Assembly: GCA_947623175.1 (NCBI GenBank)
Contig: CANQGK010000014.1
Coordinates: forward strand, 1 to 64,000
DNA: 64,000 bases
Origin: an uncultured Clostridia bacterium
GTDB taxonomy: Bacteria > Bacillota > Clostridia > Oscillospirales > Acutalibacteraceae
Direction: 5' to 3'
Shown here: piece after piece, positions 8,208-16,579 of the stretch
Numbering within the stretch: the first letter of the stretch is position 1
Layout of the letters: the number at the start of each line of letters is the position of its first letter
The notes under the pieces: model-generated
Databases searched by the model: none
The model's input: the letters and a program-made list of their open reading frames with translations, nothing else
Told to the model about the DNA's origin: nothing
Translations under genes and position numbers: made by a program

Positions 8208-8744
8208 ATGATTACGATAAAAAAAGACGAATATGTATTTGAAGTGGATACCGAAAGCACAAAAAACTATTATCGGTCGCATACCTTATGCGACTGCGAC
8301 AGGTGCAGATATTATTATGAAAATATCAAGGGAAGGTTCCCGAAGCTTGAGGAATTTTTATCCGAATTCGGCGTTGATATTTCGAAGCCCGATGAAATTT
8401 TCTCGGCGGAAGCGGAGGATTCGGTGGAATACATAAACGTAGACTACACCGTGTGCGGAAATATCAAGACAATGGGTCAATATGAAATCGACCTTTACGA
8501 TAATTTGTTTTTAAGCATTGTCGTTACCGAAGGGTACGCTTGTACTAACGAACAAACCGGCCCGTATTTCACCCTTTCCGTTGTCGGCGTTACCTTGCCG
8601 GGGGTGCCCCTCAAATCCCGATTAGACACCGAATTTGAAAGTCATAAACAGTCAACGTCGCTTTTTGCGAAAGCAAAACGCCTTTTTACGAAAAATAAAA
8701 ACACCAAATCCCCAACGGAGGAAAAAGATGATACGACGTTTTAA
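8208..8744 (+). CDS. Unknown small protein with CDCDRC cysteine motif
   Basis: The 178-residue protein starts at ATG 8208 with CGAGGTG upstream. Residues about 22-32 read SHTLCDCDRCRYYYENI, followed by FLSEFGVDISKPDE and a beta-rich core. Proteins of this general shape often occur as small Firmicutes proteins near surface or polymorphic-toxin genes and some act as immunity proteins; that is only an impression from pattern, not a family assignment. The C-terminal 40 residues are basic and low-complexity. Its end overlaps the next gene by 17 nt. Confidence 0.7.
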   Translation: MITIKKDEYVFEVDTESTKNYYRSHTLCDCDRCRYYYENIKGRFPKLEEFLSEFGVDISKPDEIFSAEAEDSVEYINVDYTVCGNIKTMGQYEIDLYDNLFLSIVVTEGYACTNEQTGPYFTLSVVGVTLPGVPLKSRLDTEFESHKQSTSLFAKAKRLFTKNKNTKSPTEEKDDTTF

Positions 8745-9381
8745 AGAAATATCCGGCAGGCAGATAGAAAAAATCACAGGACAGGAGCGGTTCGCCTTCG
8801 CTCACTCGGATACAAATGATTTTTACGACCTTGCGGAACAGGCAAAGACGGGAGGATATGAGGGCTCGGTCATAATTTTCTATGATTTTGAGACCGGCGA
8901 CGTATATCGGCCGTTTGAAAAGAAGCGCAACGTCCTTTACGGCGATCCCGTTTACGTCGACGGCTTTTACTACATCCTGCAGGGGGATTATGATGAAAAT
9001 AGAATAACTCTGTATCGTTATATTCCCGGAGAGGCGCCTTTGAAGGTAACGGAGCTTGATATAAATGACGTCAATCTGTATAATCTGCGTATTATAGGAA
9101 ATCCGGTACACATTATAAGCATGGACGATAATTTCGAATGCTATTATCCCGAAAGGTTTTCTTTTCCGATAGACGAAGCGGAAACCGTCGCGTTTACGGA
9201 CGGCGAAAAGATATACTTTGAGCGCTGGGCAGAAGAAGGCTGGGACAAGGAAAAAGACCGCGCGGGAGACGGATACAAATACTACAACAAGATAATCGTT
9301 AAGGATCCCGGCGGAAATACTCTCTCGGAAGAAGTGGGAGCTTTTTACCCTGCCGAGGACGGTACATGGTGGATTGCATAA
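8728..9381 (+). CDS. Unknown protein, predicted beta-propeller-like or all-beta
   Basis: The 217-residue protein starts at ATG 8728 with GGAGG 7 nt upstream and overlaps the previous gene by 17 nt in another frame. It is dominated by beta strands with turns (SVIIFYDFETGDVYRPF, DPVYVDGFYYILQGDYD, ITLYRYIPGEAPLKV), a pattern like two to four blades of a propeller. No signal peptide is seen. It ends in AEDGTWWIA. The family is not recognised; it is the fifth gene of the operon and lies 32 nt before the lipoprotein gene. Confidence 0.7.
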   Translation: MIRRFKEISGRQIEKITGQERFAFAHSDTNDFYDLAEQAKTGGYEGSVIIFYDFETGDVYRPFEKKRNVLYGDPVYVDGFYYILQGDYDENRITLYRYIPGEAPLKVTELDINDVNLYNLRIIGNPVHIISMDDNFECYYPERFSFPIDEAETVAFTDGEKIYFERWAEEGWDKEKDRAGDGYKYYNKIIVKDPGGNTLSEEVGAFYPAEDGTWWIA

Positions 9382-9413
9382 AATAAATAACAAAAAAGGA
9401 ACGGATTTACAAT

Positions 9414-9926
9414 ATGAGAAAAAATATTGCTGCTATTGCGATTTTGCTGATTTTTTGCCTTGCAGGCTGTTCTTATTCCGCCGAAAAAACCTATTACAAA
9501 GACACGGCGGATTATGATAAAATCTGGAGCCTTACCGGCTTTAATCACGGTTATGAGGATAAATCGCCTCTGTTTCCCGATACGCTTACCGGTTATAATG
9601 TGGAAGATTTTTACTGCCGATACGACGAACAACTCCCACTCGGCGAGGGCGTACAGATTTTTTTAGAGATCCGCTATGACGAGAACGACTTTCCCGCACA
9701 GCAGGAACGGATTTCCAAAATGGCGACGGAAGACGCGGAAAATTTTACCGAAAGTGGCTTTTCGGCTTACGTTCTTCAATCGGGCGATAACGGAAGATAC
9801 GAGTACGCCCTTATAGACGACGGTGAAAAAACCGTTTACTACATCTTCCTTTACAACCTGCCGAAAAAGGAAATCGAAATAACCAAAAACCTTTTACCGA
9901 AAAATTATACGGATTATACGGAATAA
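9414..9926 (+). CDS. Unknown lipoprotein
   Basis: The 170-residue protein has a type II signal peptide: positive start MRKN, hydrophobic core and lipobox LAGC with the lipidated cysteine at residue 19. The mature part is small, acidic and Tyr/Asp-rich, with an LGEGVQIFLEIRYDEND segment and a beta-strand end. It should be anchored on the outer face of the membrane. It closes the six-gene operon and is followed by a strong terminator. Confidence 0.78.
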   Translation: MRKNIAAIAILLIFCLAGCSYSAEKTYYKDTADYDKIWSLTGFNHGYEDKSPLFPDTLTGYNVEDFYCRYDEQLPLGEGVQIFLEIRYDENDFPAQQERISKMATEDAENFTESGFSAYVLQSGDNGRYEYALIDDGEKTVYYIFLYNLPKKEIEITKNLLPKNYTDYTE

Positions 9927-9932
9927 ATATAA

Positions 9933-9970
9933 TTGCTCCCGCATGGTTTGAGATGCGGGAGCAAAATTTT
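9933..9970 (+). terminator. Rho-independent terminator
   Basis: A perfect 12-bp stem (TTGCTCCCGCAT, 9933-9944, with 9953-9964) and an 8-nt loop precede AATTTT. It lies 7 nt after the lipoprotein stop and closes the six-gene operon. Confidence 0.9.
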
Positions 9971-10064
9971 AGGCTTTTATCCGATTTTTGCCGTCCGGAC
10001 GGCTCTATAACAAAAGCATTTTATATTTATAGCAATATTTGTCCATATTTTTTTTCGATTTTAC

Positions 10065-10093
10065 TTGTATATGTTGATTTTTTTATTTATAAT
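10065..10093 (+). promoter_or_regulatory. Likely promoter of the oxidoreductase/isomerase operon
   Basis: TTGTAT (10065-10070), 17-nt spacer and TATAAT (10088-10093) lie in a very AT-rich stretch about 55 nt before the GTG start at 10149. The -10 is perfect; the -35 is weak. Confidence 0.5.
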
Positions 10094-10148
10094 AAAACAA
10101 AATCAAGATTTTAACGTATGACTGTGAAACTCCGGAGGTAAGCGATAA

Positions 10149-11195
10149 GTGAAAAATACCGCTGTTGTAGGTTACGGCGGTCAAGGCGGTTGGCACTGTA
10201 ACCAGATATTGAAAAGCGACGTTGTAAGTTTATCGGGAATTTACGACATAGCCGAGGATAAATGTAAAAAAGCAAGCGAAAACGGCATTAAGGTATACGC
10301 CTCTTTTGAGGAAATACTTGCCGATAAAGCGGTCGATATAGTGGTGATCGCGGTGCCGAACGACGACCATAAGGACCTCGTCGTAAGGGCACTCGGCGCC
10401 GGCAAAAACGTTATTTGCGAAAAACCCGTCGCGATAACGGTTGCGGATTTTGACCAAATGGCAGATGCCGCAAAAAAATCAGGAAAGCTTTTTTCGGTGC
10501 ACCAAAACCGAAGATGGGACGTCGACTTCCTCGCGGTTAAGTCTATAATAGAAAGCGGCGAGATAGGCGACGCCATAAATATCGAATCGCGAATCCACGG
10601 CTCAAGAGGCATACCGAGCGATTGGCGCTGTACCAAAAAGTGCGGCGGCGGTATGATTCTCGATTGGGGAGTACATCTTATCGACCAGATACTCCAAATT
10701 TACAAGGGCGATAAAATAACCGAAATATTCTGCACCACCACCGATATTACGAAAACCGAGGTTGACGACGGGTTTAAATTAAACCTTTTCTTTGAGAGCG
10801 GCAAAACCGCGTATATCGAGGTCGGAACCTATAACTTTATCGCCATGCCGCGTTTCTATCTGCAATGCAAAAACGGCAGCGCGATTATAACCGATTGGAC
10901 CAAAAACGCCCACATTGCAAAAATGAAGGCATGGAACGAAAAAGAGGTCTTGCCGGTGCAGACCGCCGCCGGCATTACAAAGACCATGGCGCCGCGTGAC
11001 AGTATTACCCTTGACGAGTACGACGCGCCGCGCCCCGTAAGTGACGTTCACAATTATTACCGCAATTTCTGCGCCGCTATAGATAAAAAGGAAGCCTCCA
11101 CGGTAAAGCTGTCCGAGGTAAGGCGGGTCATGCAGGTTATGGAAGCCGCTTTCAAATCCGCCGAGACGCGTCAGGCGCTTAACGTACGGATATGA
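10149..11195 (+). CDS. Gfo/Idh/MocA-family NAD(P)-dependent oxidoreductase
   Basis: The 348-residue protein has an N-terminal Rossmann fold with GYGGQGG (residues 8-14), the catalytic EKP (E91-K92-P93) and the LDWGVHLID motif, whose Asp and His sit in the active site of the family. These enzymes oxidise or epimerise sugars, inositols or sugar glycosides; the substrate cannot be told. The start is GTG with GGAGG 10 nt upstream; no better ATG follows. It is the first gene of a five-gene operon and overlaps the next start by 4 nt (ATGA). Confidence 0.9.
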   Translation: MKNTAVVGYGGQGGWHCNQILKSDVVSLSGIYDIAEDKCKKASENGIKVYASFEEILADKAVDIVVIAVPNDDHKDLVVRALGAGKNVICEKPVAITVADFDQMADAAKKSGKLFSVHQNRRWDVDFLAVKSIIESGEIGDAINIESRIHGSRGIPSDWRCTKKCGGGMILDWGVHLIDQILQIYKGDKITEIFCTTTDITKTEVDDGFKLNLFFESGKTAYIEVGTYNFIAMPRFYLQCKNGSAIITDWTKNAHIAKMKAWNEKEVLPVQTAAGITKTMAPRDSITLDEYDAPRPVSDVHNYYRNFCAAIDKKEASTVKLSEVRRVMQVMEAAFKSAETRQALNVRI

Positions 11196-12166
11196 TCAGG
11201 CTTGCAACCGTAGGAACAAGCGGTATAACCGATAAATTTTTGTCGGCGGTGAAGCTTTCGGGCAGATTTTGCCATACCGCGGTATACTCAAGAAACGAGG
11301 AAACCGGTAAAAAATTTGCCGAAAAGCATGGCGTAAAAGCCGTTTTTACCGATTTGGAGGAAATGGCAAAAAGCGATATCGACGCGGTTTACATCGCCAC
11401 GCCCAACCGTTTTCATGCAGCGCAGTCAAAAATTTTTCTCTTAAACGGCAAGCACGTTATTTGCGAAAAGCCGATAACCGTAAGCGAAGCGGAGTATAAC
11501 GAGGTAAAGCGAATTGCCGACGAGCGCGGGCTTATTTATATGGAGGCGATCATTCCGCCCAACAGCGAGCAAAACCGCAAAGTCCATCGCGCCCTGGAGC
11601 AGATCGGCGATATAAAAGCGGCGCGAATCGACTTTTGTCAGCGCTCGAGCCGACTTGACGATTTTTATGCGGGAAAGCCGCAGAACATTTTCGATATGTC
11701 GCTTTGCGCCGGAGCCTTTATGGATTTAGGGGTGTATTGCATATACGGCGCCGTCGATTTACTCGGCATGCCGAAAAAGATATATGCAAGATCCGACTTT
11801 TTTGAGACCGGCTGTGATTCGGGCGGAAGGGTCATTTTCGAATACGACGGCTTTTCGGCGCTCATTTCATACGGCAAAGCCGGACAATCGATTATCGGAA
11901 GCGAAATTATAGGCGATAAGGGCACCCTCGCGATTTCGCATATTTCGAAATATTCCAGCGTAAAGCTTTTAAAGGATGAAAAAATTCGCACCATCGTGAA
12001 GGATTGCGAGCATGTGGCATGTATGCTAGGCGAAGTAAACAATTTTGCCGATTTTACGGAGAACAAAAATTTGCCGGAATACGAGAGACTCTCCGGCATT
12101 GCAAAAAATGTCCAAAAATGTATGGACGCCGTTAAGAAAAAAGCGGGACTTTTTTATCCCGAATAA
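11192..12166 (+). CDS. Gfo/Idh/MocA-family oxidoreductase
   Basis: This 324-residue enzyme has the Rossmann start (ATVGTSGITD, residues 5-14), catalytic CEKP (E92-K93) and the MDLGVYCIYG motif, with Tyr where many relatives have His. It overlaps the previous gene by 4 nt and lies 16 nt before the isomerase-like gene. It is shorter than the typical 340-380 residues, missing part of the C-terminal strand region. The role within the same pathway as its two operon paralogs is inferred; the substrate is unknown. Confidence 0.88.
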   Translation: MIRLATVGTSGITDKFLSAVKLSGRFCHTAVYSRNEETGKKFAEKHGVKAVFTDLEEMAKSDIDAVYIATPNRFHAAQSKIFLLNGKHVICEKPITVSEAEYNEVKRIADERGLIYMEAIIPPNSEQNRKVHRALEQIGDIKAARIDFCQRSSRLDDFYAGKPQNIFDMSLCAGAFMDLGVYCIYGAVDLLGMPKKIYARSDFFETGCDSGGRVIFEYDGFSALISYGKAGQSIIGSEIIGDKGTLAISHISKYSSVKLLKDEKIRTIVKDCEHVACMLGEVNNFADFTENKNLPEYERLSGIAKNVQKCMDAVKKKAGLFYPE

Positions 12167-12182
12167 ATAAAGGAGCGATAAT

Positions 12183-13097
12183 ATGAAACTTGGAGTTGTA
12201 AGCGCGATTTACGACGGTTTTTCCTTTGAGGAAATGATCGACGACGTATCCGCAAACAAGCTTGAATGTGTCGAGGTTGCCTGCTGGCCCTCGGGCAAAG
12301 CCGAAAGGCGGTACGCGGGAGTAAGTCATATCGACGTCGAAAACACGTCGGACGAGTACGTTTCGTACTTAAAGGATTATTGCAAAAAGAAAAACGTTGA
12401 AATTTCTTCGCTTGCTTTTTATCCCAACACGATGGACGGCGACCTCGAAAAACGCAAGGCGAATATCGAGCATTTGAAAAAGGTTATAAATATGAGCCGC
12501 ATCCTCGGCGTAAACTTGGTCACCACCTTTATAGGCCGCGACCAGAATAAATCGGTAGAGGAAAATCTCGAGCTTTTTGCCGAAATCTGGCCCGAAATCA
12601 TTAAATTCGCAAAGCAAAACGGCGTAAAAATCGCAATCGAGAACTGTCCTATGTTATTCGGCCGCGATCAATGGCCCGGCGGACAAAATTTGTTCACGAC
12701 GCCCGCGCTTTGGAAAAAGATGTTCGAAATCATACCGGACGATAATTTCGGAATAAATTACGATCCGAGCCATTTCATCTGGCAGCACATCGACTACATC
12801 AAGCCGCTTTACACCTTTAAGGACAGAATATTCCACGTTCATTTCAAGGATATAAAGCTGTACAAGGATAAGCTTGACGAAGTGGGAATTATGGCTTATC
12901 CCCTCGAATTTATGAGCCCGAAGCTTCCGGGACTCGGCGACGTGGATTGGGGTAAGTATGTTTCGGCGCTTACCGACATAGGCTTTAACGGATACGCCTG
13001 TATCGAGGTTGAAGACAAAGCGTTCGAGGACAGCAAGGAACGCATCCTTGATTCGGTTAAACTCAGCTGTCGCTATATGCGCCAGTTTGTAATATAA
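12183..13097 (+). CDS. Sugar phosphate isomerase/epimerase-like TIM barrel
   Basis: The 304-residue protein matches the AP-endonuclease-2/xylose-isomerase-like barrel: VEVACWPSG, IAIENCPM (metal ligand Glu), NYDPSHFIWQ (Asp/His ligands), FHVHFKDIK (His and metal-binding Asp) and CIEVED (Glu) in the expected order. Such enzymes handle sugars, inosose or keto-sugars with a divalent metal. Start has AAAGGAG 8 nt upstream. It alternates with Gfo/Idh/MocA genes, a pairing common in inositol and unusual-sugar catabolism. Confidence 0.88.
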   Translation: MKLGVVSAIYDGFSFEEMIDDVSANKLECVEVACWPSGKAERRYAGVSHIDVENTSDEYVSYLKDYCKKKNVEISSLAFYPNTMDGDLEKRKANIEHLKKVINMSRILGVNLVTTFIGRDQNKSVEENLELFAEIWPEIIKFAKQNGVKIAIENCPMLFGRDQWPGGQNLFTTPALWKKMFEIIPDDNFGINYDPSHFIWQHIDYIKPLYTFKDRIFHVHFKDIKLYKDKLDEVGIMAYPLEFMSPKLPGLGDVDWGKYVSALTDIGFNGYACIEVEDKAFEDSKERILDSVKLSCRYMRQFVI

Positions 13098-13128
13098 TTT
13101 GTAATACAATTTTCAGGAGGATTTAAAA

Positions 13129-14280
13129 ATGGCAAATTTAGACGCTTTTAAGGAAGAGCAGGTTGTTGAAAAAACCGTTGATACCGAAAAAAAGGTAAAA
13201 ATCGGTATCATAGGCACCGGTTGGATCGCGGGAGCTCATATCGAGAGCTACCAGAAATTACCGGACGTTGAGGTTGTGGCTTTGGCGGATATTATCCCCG
13301 GCAAGGCGGAGGCGTTTGCAAAGCAGTACGGAATTGAAGGCGCCCGTATCTATTCGAGCGACGAGGAGCTTATCGCCAATGAAAAGGATCTTGACGGCGT
13401 AAGCATCTGCACCTATAACTGCCAGCACGCACCCTGCGCCATACATGCGCTCGAAGCGGGAATAAACGTTATGCTCGAAAAGCCCTTTACCGTAACTCTC
13501 GACGAGGCCGTTGAGGTTATGAAGGCGGAAAAGAAATCCGGCAAAATCCTTACCATAGGCTTCCAGCCGAGAATGGGCCCGAATATGCAGATGATCAAAA
13601 AAATCGTTGAGTCGGGCGAGCTCGGAAAAATTTATTACATCCAGGCAGGCGGCGGAAGAAGAAGCGGTATCCCCACCCCCTTCGGCACCACCTTTATCGA
13701 GAAGGACACCGCCGGTATCGGCGCTTTGGGCGATATAGGCTGCTATTCGCTTGATATGCTGCTCAACGCTATCGGATATCCGAAGCCCCTCACCTGCACC
13801 GGCTACACCTCCGCATTCTTCGGCACGGATCCCAAATATTATGCAAATCATCCCGAATATGCCGCAAAGTTCGGCGTTGACGATTTTGCCGCCGCTTTTG
13901 TAAGACTTGAGGGCGATATCATTCTCGACTTCAGAATTTCATGGGCTATGAATATGGACACCTGCGGCGACGCGCTTATCCTCGGTACAAAGGGCGGTCT
14001 CCGCATTCCGTCGACCGAGTGCTGGAACGGCGAATTTGACAAGCCGCTCACCATTTACAAAAAGGTTGCCGGCAGAGAGGTTTCTTACCAAATTCCGCTT
14101 ATCGAGTCCAAGAGCAATCTCTTTGTGGCAAAGCTTCGCAGCTTCGTAGACGCCATCAAAGAGGGCGGAAAAGCACCGGTACCGTCAAGCGAAATCGTTA
14201 TCAATCAGGCGATTATAGACGCTATAAACAAGTCGGCGAATATCGGCAAAGAAGTAGAAATCAATATTCCCGAAGTATAA
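13129..14280 (+). CDS. Gfo/Idh/MocA-family oxidoreductase with N-terminal extension
   Basis: The 383-residue protein begins with about 20 charged residues before the Rossmann fold (GIIGTGWIAG, residues 26-35). It has LEKPF (E117-K118) and GDIGCYSLD in the active-site region. Start ATG 13129 has AGGAGG 8 nt upstream, so the extension is real. It is closer to the classical family length than the two upstream paralogs, which suggests a distinct substrate. It sits fourth in the operon, 31 nt after the isomerase. Confidence 0.88.
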   Translation: MANLDAFKEEQVVEKTVDTEKKVKIGIIGTGWIAGAHIESYQKLPDVEVVALADIIPGKAEAFAKQYGIEGARIYSSDEELIANEKDLDGVSICTYNCQHAPCAIHALEAGINVMLEKPFTVTLDEAVEVMKAEKKSGKILTIGFQPRMGPNMQMIKKIVESGELGKIYYIQAGGGRRSGIPTPFGTTFIEKDTAGIGALGDIGCYSLDMLLNAIGYPKPLTCTGYTSAFFGTDPKYYANHPEYAAKFGVDDFAAAFVRLEGDIILDFRISWAMNMDTCGDALILGTKGGLRIPSTECWNGEFDKPLTIYKKVAGREVSYQIPLIESKSNLFVAKLRSFVDAIKEGGKAPVPSSEIVINQAIIDAINKSANIGKEVEINIPEV

Positions 14281-14297
14281 TCAGGCGGTGAGTTTTA

Positions 14298-15095
14298 ATG
14301 AAATACGCGTTACAGCTTTATTCCGTGAGAACGGATATGCAGGAAGATTTTGAGGGCACCCTTAAAAAGGTAAAGCAAATGGGCTACGAAGGGGTCGAAT
14401 TTGCCGGAATGTTCGGCAAATCCGCCGCCGAGGTAAAAAAAATGTGCGAAGAAATCGGGCTTGTACCCATTTCCGCACATGTGCCGTTTGTTGAGCTTTT
14501 AGAAGAGGATTCGTTAAAATATTACAGCGAGCTCGGCTGTAAATACGTCGCCATTCCCTACCTTACCGAGGAATATCGCCCCGGAAACGCAAAGTTTGAC
14601 GAAACGATAGCCGGAGCAAAGAAAATTTGCAAATACGCCGAAAAATACAATATCAAAATTTGCTACCACAACCATGATTTTGAGTTTGTAAAGCTTGACA
14701 ACGAGTATGCGCTCGACCGTATTTACAGGCTCGTTCCGGATCTCTACACCGAAATCGACACCTGCTGGGCGGCGGTTTCCGGCGTTGATCCGGCGGAGTA
14801 TATCCTTAAATATGCCGAAAGAACCGAAATTGTCCATATCAAGGACTTTGTCGGCTCCAAAACCGAGAATATGTTTGAGCTTATAGGCATTAAGTCGGAT
14901 AAAAAGTCCGACACAAGCGGCAAGTTCCAATTCCGTCCGGTAGGTTACGGTGTTCAGGACGTTCCGGCGATTATAGCCGCCGCCGAAAAAGCGGGCGCCG
15001 AATGGTCGGTTGTCGAAATGGACGAACCCGCATTGGACAAAACCCGCCTCGAATGCGCCAAAATGAGCATTGATTACATTAAATCCGTTTCTTGA
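14298..15095 (+). CDS. Sugar phosphate isomerase/epimerase-like TIM barrel
   Basis: The 265-residue protein is a second xylose-isomerase-like barrel, of the shorter type: YSVRTDMQEDFEGTL at the N-terminus, YHNHDFEF, EIDTCWAAV, VHIKDF and VVEMDE as successive ligand or active-site segments. It follows the last oxidoreductase by 17 nt and probably acts on the same family of intermediates. Its 3' end overlaps the convergent AraC gene by 22 nt; no hairpin separates them. Confidence 0.88.
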   Translation: MKYALQLYSVRTDMQEDFEGTLKKVKQMGYEGVEFAGMFGKSAAEVKKMCEEIGLVPISAHVPFVELLEEDSLKYYSELGCKYVAIPYLTEEYRPGNAKFDETIAGAKKICKYAEKYNIKICYHNHDFEFVKLDNEYALDRIYRLVPDLYTEIDTCWAAVSGVDPAEYILKYAERTEIVHIKDFVGSKTENMFELIGIKSDKKSDTSGKFQFRPVGYGVQDVPAIIAAAEKAGAEWSVVEMDEPALDKTRLECAKMSIDYIKSVS

Positions 15096-15865
15096 AAAAT
15101 CTTTCGGTAATCACCCGGAGTTACTCCCGTGATACTTTTGAAAGCACGGTTGAAAGACCTGATCGTTCCGTAGCCGACGTCTTCCGAGATGTCGGCTATT
15201 TTTTCGTCCGTTTCGGACAGCTTTTTGCATGCGGACTCAATTCGAAGCGAATTGATAAAATCGTTAAAGCTGAAGCCCAATCGGTCGTTAAGCAGATGAG
15301 AAATATAATATTTACTCATGTGAAGATTACCCGAAACGGAGTCGAGGGTTATTTTTTCGCCGAAATTGCTGTTGCAATATTCGATAATGCTTCGTATCGA
15401 GGCGTTATTGGTTTGCGGCGCGGGCACAAGCTTTGTGCCCGACAGCAGAGCGCTCATAAAAAGATTGATATAGCCGCATGAAGCCATATATTTTTCGGCT
15501 TTATAGGAATCCAACGCAAGAAGCAAAAGCTTATGTAATTCGTCGAGCATATCCTTTTCAATAATATTGCTTTCCGGGCATTTTCCGTCGATAACGCCCT
15601 TAAGCCCGTAGACAAGCTCCGGCGAGAAAATATAGATCCAATAATCGCCCTTTTCGCATTCTTCGTAATAGTGAACCTGATTGCTGAAATTAACAAAAAT
15701 ATCTCCCGCGGTCAATTTGTAGGATTTTCTGTCCGAAAAGGCGGTAACCTTGCCCGTTTTTACATAAATTATCTCTATTTCGTTATGCAAATGCCTGACG
15801 GAGGAAAGCATACAACCGCACATAACGTCAAAAGATTTGTTCCTTTTTTCATAAAGCAAATTCAT
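15074..15865 (-). CDS. AraC-family transcriptional regulator
   Basis: The 263-residue protein has an N-terminal cupin-like effector domain (HLHNEIEIIYVKTGKV, LTAGDIFVNFSNQVHYYE) and two C-terminal helix-turn-helix motifs: ITLDSVSGNLHMSKYYISHLLN and IADISEDVGYGTIRSFNRAFKSITGVTPGDYRK. It is convergent with, and overlaps by 22 nt, the five-gene oxidoreductase/isomerase operon, so it is the obvious candidate regulator of that operon or of the sugar genes beyond. The ribosome site is weak. Confidence 0.92.
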   Translation of the reverse strand: MNLLYEKRNKSFDVMCGCMLSSVRHLHNEIEIIYVKTGKVTAFSDRKSYKLTAGDIFVNFSNQVHYYEECEKGDYWIYIFSPELVYGLKGVIDGKCPESNIIEKDMLDELHKLLLLALDSYKAEKYMASCGYINLFMSALLSGTKLVPAPQTNNASIRSIIEYCNSNFGEKITLDSVSGNLHMSKYYISHLLNDRLGFSFNDFINSLRIESACKKLSETDEKIADISEDVGYGTIRSFNRAFKSITGVTPGDYRKIFQETDLM

Positions 15866-15956
15866 TATAACACCGGCTTTTTTTGAAACTCAAGCTATAT
15901 ATTATAATAATAGATTATTTAATAATTCTCTGCCAAAGCTCGGTTTTAATAAATAA

Positions 15957-16577
15957 TCAACCGAAAAATACATCCTCGATTTTTGCGCAAATATCATGAT
16001 AAATCGGCAAATGCAGCTCCTGGACCTTGTAGGTCTCGGTTTCGGGTGCGCATATGCAGACGTCGGCGATCTCTTTGAGTATGCCGCCGGTTTGACCGGT
16101 AAGCGCCGCTACGGTAAGCCCCAAGCCCTTTGCGACCTTAGCCGCCGCGACGCAGTTTTTGGAGTTGCCCGACGTGCTTATGCAAAAGAGGACGTCCTCC
16201 TTCCTGCCAAGCCCCATTAAGCCCTGCGCATATAAAAGCTCGGGATCGACGTCATTGCAAAAAGCCGTATTAAGCCCCGTAATGCCCGGAAGCGCTATTG
16301 CCGGAAGGGCAAGCTGAAGCTTTGACAAGGTATCGTCGCTTAAATCGGGATTTTTTTGCTTCATTTCGGCTTTTAAGCCCTCGCTTAAAGGTCTTTTAAG
16401 CAAAAATCCCTTCATAAGCTCGCCTACTATATGCTCGCAGTCGGCGGCGCTTCCGCCGTTTCCGCAAAGGAGCAGCTTGCCGCCCTTTTTATACGAATTT
16501 ATTATAATGTCGGTTGCCTTCTCGATATCCGCTTTGCAAGCCGTCAAATTCGGGTACCTGTTAAATAAATTTTCCAT
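15957..16577 (-). CDS. SIS-domain sugar phosphate isomerase (GmhA-like)
   Basis: The 206-residue protein is one SIS domain with NGGSAADCEH (phosphate-binding start), ISTSGNSKN (second phosphate loop) and ETYKVQELHLPIYHDICAKIE. These are signatures of the phosphoheptose isomerase GmhA and relatives. Since it lies only 2 nt after the ROK kinase gene, in a glycan-use run, it may instead isomerise the phosphosugar made by that kinase. It is the last gene of the long minus-strand run. Confidence 0.88.
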   Translation of the reverse strand: MENLFNRYPNLTACKADIEKATDIIINSYKKGGKLLLCGNGGSAADCEHIVGELMKGFLLKRPLSEGLKAEMKQKNPDLSDDTLSKLQLALPAIALPGITGLNTAFCNDVDPELLYAQGLMGLGRKEDVLFCISTSGNSKNCVAAAKVAKGLGLTVAALTGQTGGILKEIADVCICAPETETYKVQELHLPIYHDICAKIEDVFFG

Positions 16578-16579
16578 TT

